Assembly: GCA_030639305.1 (NCBI GenBank)
Contig: DAOWCY010000319.1
Location: forward strand, 1 to 5,235
Source of the DNA: JAGLQA01 sp023135565
Lineage (GTDB): Bacteria > Acidobacteriota > Aminicenantia > UBA2199
DNA: 5,235 bases
Direction of reading: 5' to 3'
A program made the position numbers and the translations under genes. This document shows positions 4,284 through 5,235 of this stretch, in pieces; position 1 is the first letter of the stretch, and every line of letters begins with the position of its first letter. The notes under the pieces are model-generated. The model had not been told where the DNA came from, did not search any database, and worked only from the letters and a program-made list of their open reading frames with translations.

Positions 4284-4298
4284 ATATAATCATTATAT
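4284..4298. promoter_or_regulatory. AT palindrome upstream of the xis promoter (putative operator)
   Basis: ATATAAT and ATTATAT flank a central C at 4291, giving a perfect 7+1+7 palindrome. It ends 10 bp before the -35 box of the xis promoter, a position suited to a regulator of the integration genes. AT-rich DNA makes chance palindromes more likely. Confidence 0.4.
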
Positions 4299-4300
4299 AA

Positions 4301-4340
4301 AAAAAATGTTGACAAACTTAAAAAAATAGTGCATATATAT
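4301..4340 (+). promoter_or_regulatory. promoter of the xis-int operon
   Basis: An A-tract is followed by a perfect -35 TTGACA (4309-4314). The -10 lies in CATATATAT (4332-4340), with CATATA at 17-bp or TATATA at 19-bp spacing. With 17-bp spacing the transcript would start at or next to the A of ATG 4344, implying a leaderless mRNA. No Shine-Dalgarno sequence precedes that ATG, which agrees. The architecture mirrors the promoter at 1525-1566. Confidence 0.55.
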
Positions 4341-4343
4341 GGC

Positions 4344-4556
4344 ATGGCTTTGACATTTATTGAATTTGCTAAACAAAATCAGATACTCTGGTTTACGCCC
4401 AAACAGGTAGCAGGATTAATGCAATGTTCTGTGGAGCATGTTTACGATCTTGCAAAAGCTAAAAAAATATGCTACATTAAAGACGGCAAGAATATAAGAT
4501 TCAAGCCAGAGGACTTAGATGAATACGAGAAGAGTTCATATGTCAGGAGAATTTAA
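4344..4556 (+). CDS. excisionase-family helix-turn-helix protein
   Basis: The 70-residue product is a small MerR/excisionase-type winged HTH protein. FTPKQVAGLMQCSVEHVYDL (17-36) matches the usual excisionase helix-turn-helix, followed by a Lys-rich turn, the wing YIKDGKNIRF (44-53) and the closing helix PEDLDEYEKS (55-64). Such proteins bend DNA and direct the neighbouring integrase towards excision, or act as operon regulators. The stop (4554-4556) is one base before the integrase ATG, so the two are co-transcribed and likely translationally coupled. I chose ATG 4344 because the predicted promoter overlaps the upstream GTG at 4329, which would add five residues (MHIYG) and has no ribosome binding site. 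Length fits the family. Confidence 0.75.
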   Translation: MALTFIEFAKQNQILWFTPKQVAGLMQCSVEHVYDLAKAKKICYIKDGKNIRFKPEDLDEYEKSSYVRRI

Positions 4557-4557
4557 C

Positions 4558-5235
4558 ATGGCGCTATTCAAACGGAAGAATAGTAACCACTGGCAGATGT
4601 GCTTCTCAGTAAACGGAAAAACTATAAGAAAATCTACAAAAACCGCAAACAAAAAAGTAGCCCAAAGAATTTTTGAGAAGGCGAAAGTTGAAGCCGCAGA
4701 AGGTAAATATTTTCAAAATTCAAGATCAAAAATGCCCTTTGACCAATTGGTTAATGAATTCCTGGAAAAGCACAGCAAAGTTGAAAAGGCAAGTTATAAG
4801 AGTGATATTTCAAAGGCTAAGGCTTTAACAAGATTTTTCAAACAAAAACCGATTGGTAAAATCACCGCCTACGACATCAAATCATGGCGGCTGTGGAGAA
4901 AAGACCAGTATACGGTTAGAGGCAAAAAGGTTTCAAAAGCCACGGTAAACCGCGAACTTTGTCTAATGAAAACCATGTTTAACCTTGCTGTGGATTGGGA
5001 TTGGTTAGAAGTGAATCCCGCCGCCAAAGTAAAAAAATTAAAAGGTGAAAATCAGCGCATGAGATTTTTAAACCGGGACGAAGTATCCCGGATAATTGCG
5101 AATTGTGTTTCCTATTTGAAACCGATTGTAATTACTGCGGTATCAACGGGAATGCGACGTGGTGAAATCTTTAACCTTACCTGGAAAAATGTTGATTTTA
5201 AGTACGGCTTTATTCATATTGAAAAGAGTAAAAAC
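4558..5235 (+). CDS. tyrosine recombinase / phage-type integrase (3' end beyond window)
   Basis: The first 226 residues are present without a stop. Residues 1-58 form an N-terminal arm-type DNA-binding part (MALFKRKNSNHWQMCFSVNG start, many Lys). Residues about 59-160 are the SAM-like core-binding domain (FDQLVNEFLEKH, later TVNRELCLMKTMFNLAVDW and a typical NPA turn at 153-155). The catalytic domain begins with RFLNRDEVSRII (169-180) and shows the first catalytic Arg in TGMRRGEI (Arg200). The Lys beta-hairpin is just starting at the edge. The remaining His-x-x-Arg, His/Trp and Tyr are not in the window. AGGAG (4545-4549) at 8 nt supports ATG 4558. An in-frame ATG at 4540 overlaps the xis gene and is less likely. 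It catalyses site-specific integration and excision of the element, with the xis product as partner. Confidence 0.88.
   Translation, partial: MALFKRKNSNHWQMCFSVNGKTIRKSTKTANKKVAQRIFEKAKVEAAEGKYFQNSRSKMPFDQLVNEFLEKHSKVEKASYKSDISKAKALTRFFKQKPIGKITAYDIKSWRLWRKDQYTVRGKKVSKATVNRELCLMKTMFNLAVDWDWLEVNPAAKVKKLKGENQRMRFLNRDEVSRIIANCVSYLKPIVITAVSTGMRRGEIFNLTWKNVDFKYGFIHIEKSKN

Larger units (their letters stand above)
3640..4308. other. non-coding region between the propeller gene and the xis-int module
   Basis: No gene is supported here. The first 113 bp hold only a weak inverted repeat, CGGTTT (3671-3676) with AAACCG (3706-3711), followed by AT-rich sequence. It is at best a poor terminator for the propeller gene. 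Then comes a 152-bp tandem duplication, a GCCAC array, an AT-rich spacer (4121-4280) and the control region of the xis gene. The open frames on both strands within the duplication recur as shifted copies because 152 is not a multiple of 3, so they are repeat artefacts. Confidence 0.6.
3753..5235 (+). mobile_element. integration module of an integrative element or prophage (partial)
   Basis: The order repeat array, operator-like palindrome, promoter, excisionase-type gene, integrase is that of the recombination end of an integrative element. The integrase runs out of the window, so the outer attachment site should lie either beyond 5235 or in the repeat array. I find no tRNA or duplicated att core in the window. 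The left limit is set to the repeat array by inference only. Confidence 0.4.

Overview
The window looks like accessory DNA from a bacterium that uses ordinary Shine-Dalgarno sites (AAGGAG, TAGGAG, AGGAG ahead of the genes) and sigma70-like TTGACA / TATAAT boxes. Its real genes are AT-rich and sit among long, GC-rich, repeat-laden non-coding stretches. The RiPP leader resembles those best known from Bacteroidota, but the SD sites and promoter boxes do not fit classical Bacteroidota expression signals. An Acidobacteriota/Aminicenantes-like or other candidate-phylum host is my guess (low confidence).

Layout. Positions 1-1533 contain no gene I can support. They are packed with structure: a GTAGGGC-type repeat cluster (199-292), a dense GATC cluster (309-395), a very strong G-quadruplex motif on the minus strand (475-502), a 290-bp nested inverted repeat (651-941), a 230-bp tract almost devoid of G on the + strand (1021-1250), a hairpin cluster (1251-1291), a long palindrome (1356-1391) and an 11-bp tandem repeat (1416-1437). 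A TTGACA promoter then drives a small ribbon-helix-helix-like protein (1636-2037, +). Positions 2038-2323 hold GC-rich hairpins and what looks like a frameshifted minus-strand gene remnant. Next comes a divergent pair: an orphan lanthipeptide-type precursor peptide on the minus strand (2324-2512) and an exported 6-bladed beta-propeller protein on the plus strand (2605-3639), sharing a 92-bp intergenic region with back-to-back promoters.

Positions 3640-4308 are non-coding. They carry a 152-bp tandem duplication (3753-4056 plus a decayed third copy) ending in five GCCAC boxes spaced 10-11 bp apart. A near-perfect AT palindrome and a second TTGACA promoter follow, then an excisionase-like HTH gene (4344-4556) and a tyrosine recombinase (4558 to beyond the window end). 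The last two form a tight xis-int operon.

How it fits together (inference): the right part is the integration module of an integrative element or prophage, and the phased GCCAC iterons are plausible arm-type or accessory recombinase sites. The precursor/propeller pair is probably cargo or neighbouring host DNA. No LanB, LanC, radical SAM or transporter gene is present, so any maturation of the peptide must be supplied from elsewhere. The two TTGACA promoters (RHH gene and xis) share an A-tract/TTGACAAA/GTGC architecture, which hints that the RHH and integration genes belong to one regulatory unit.
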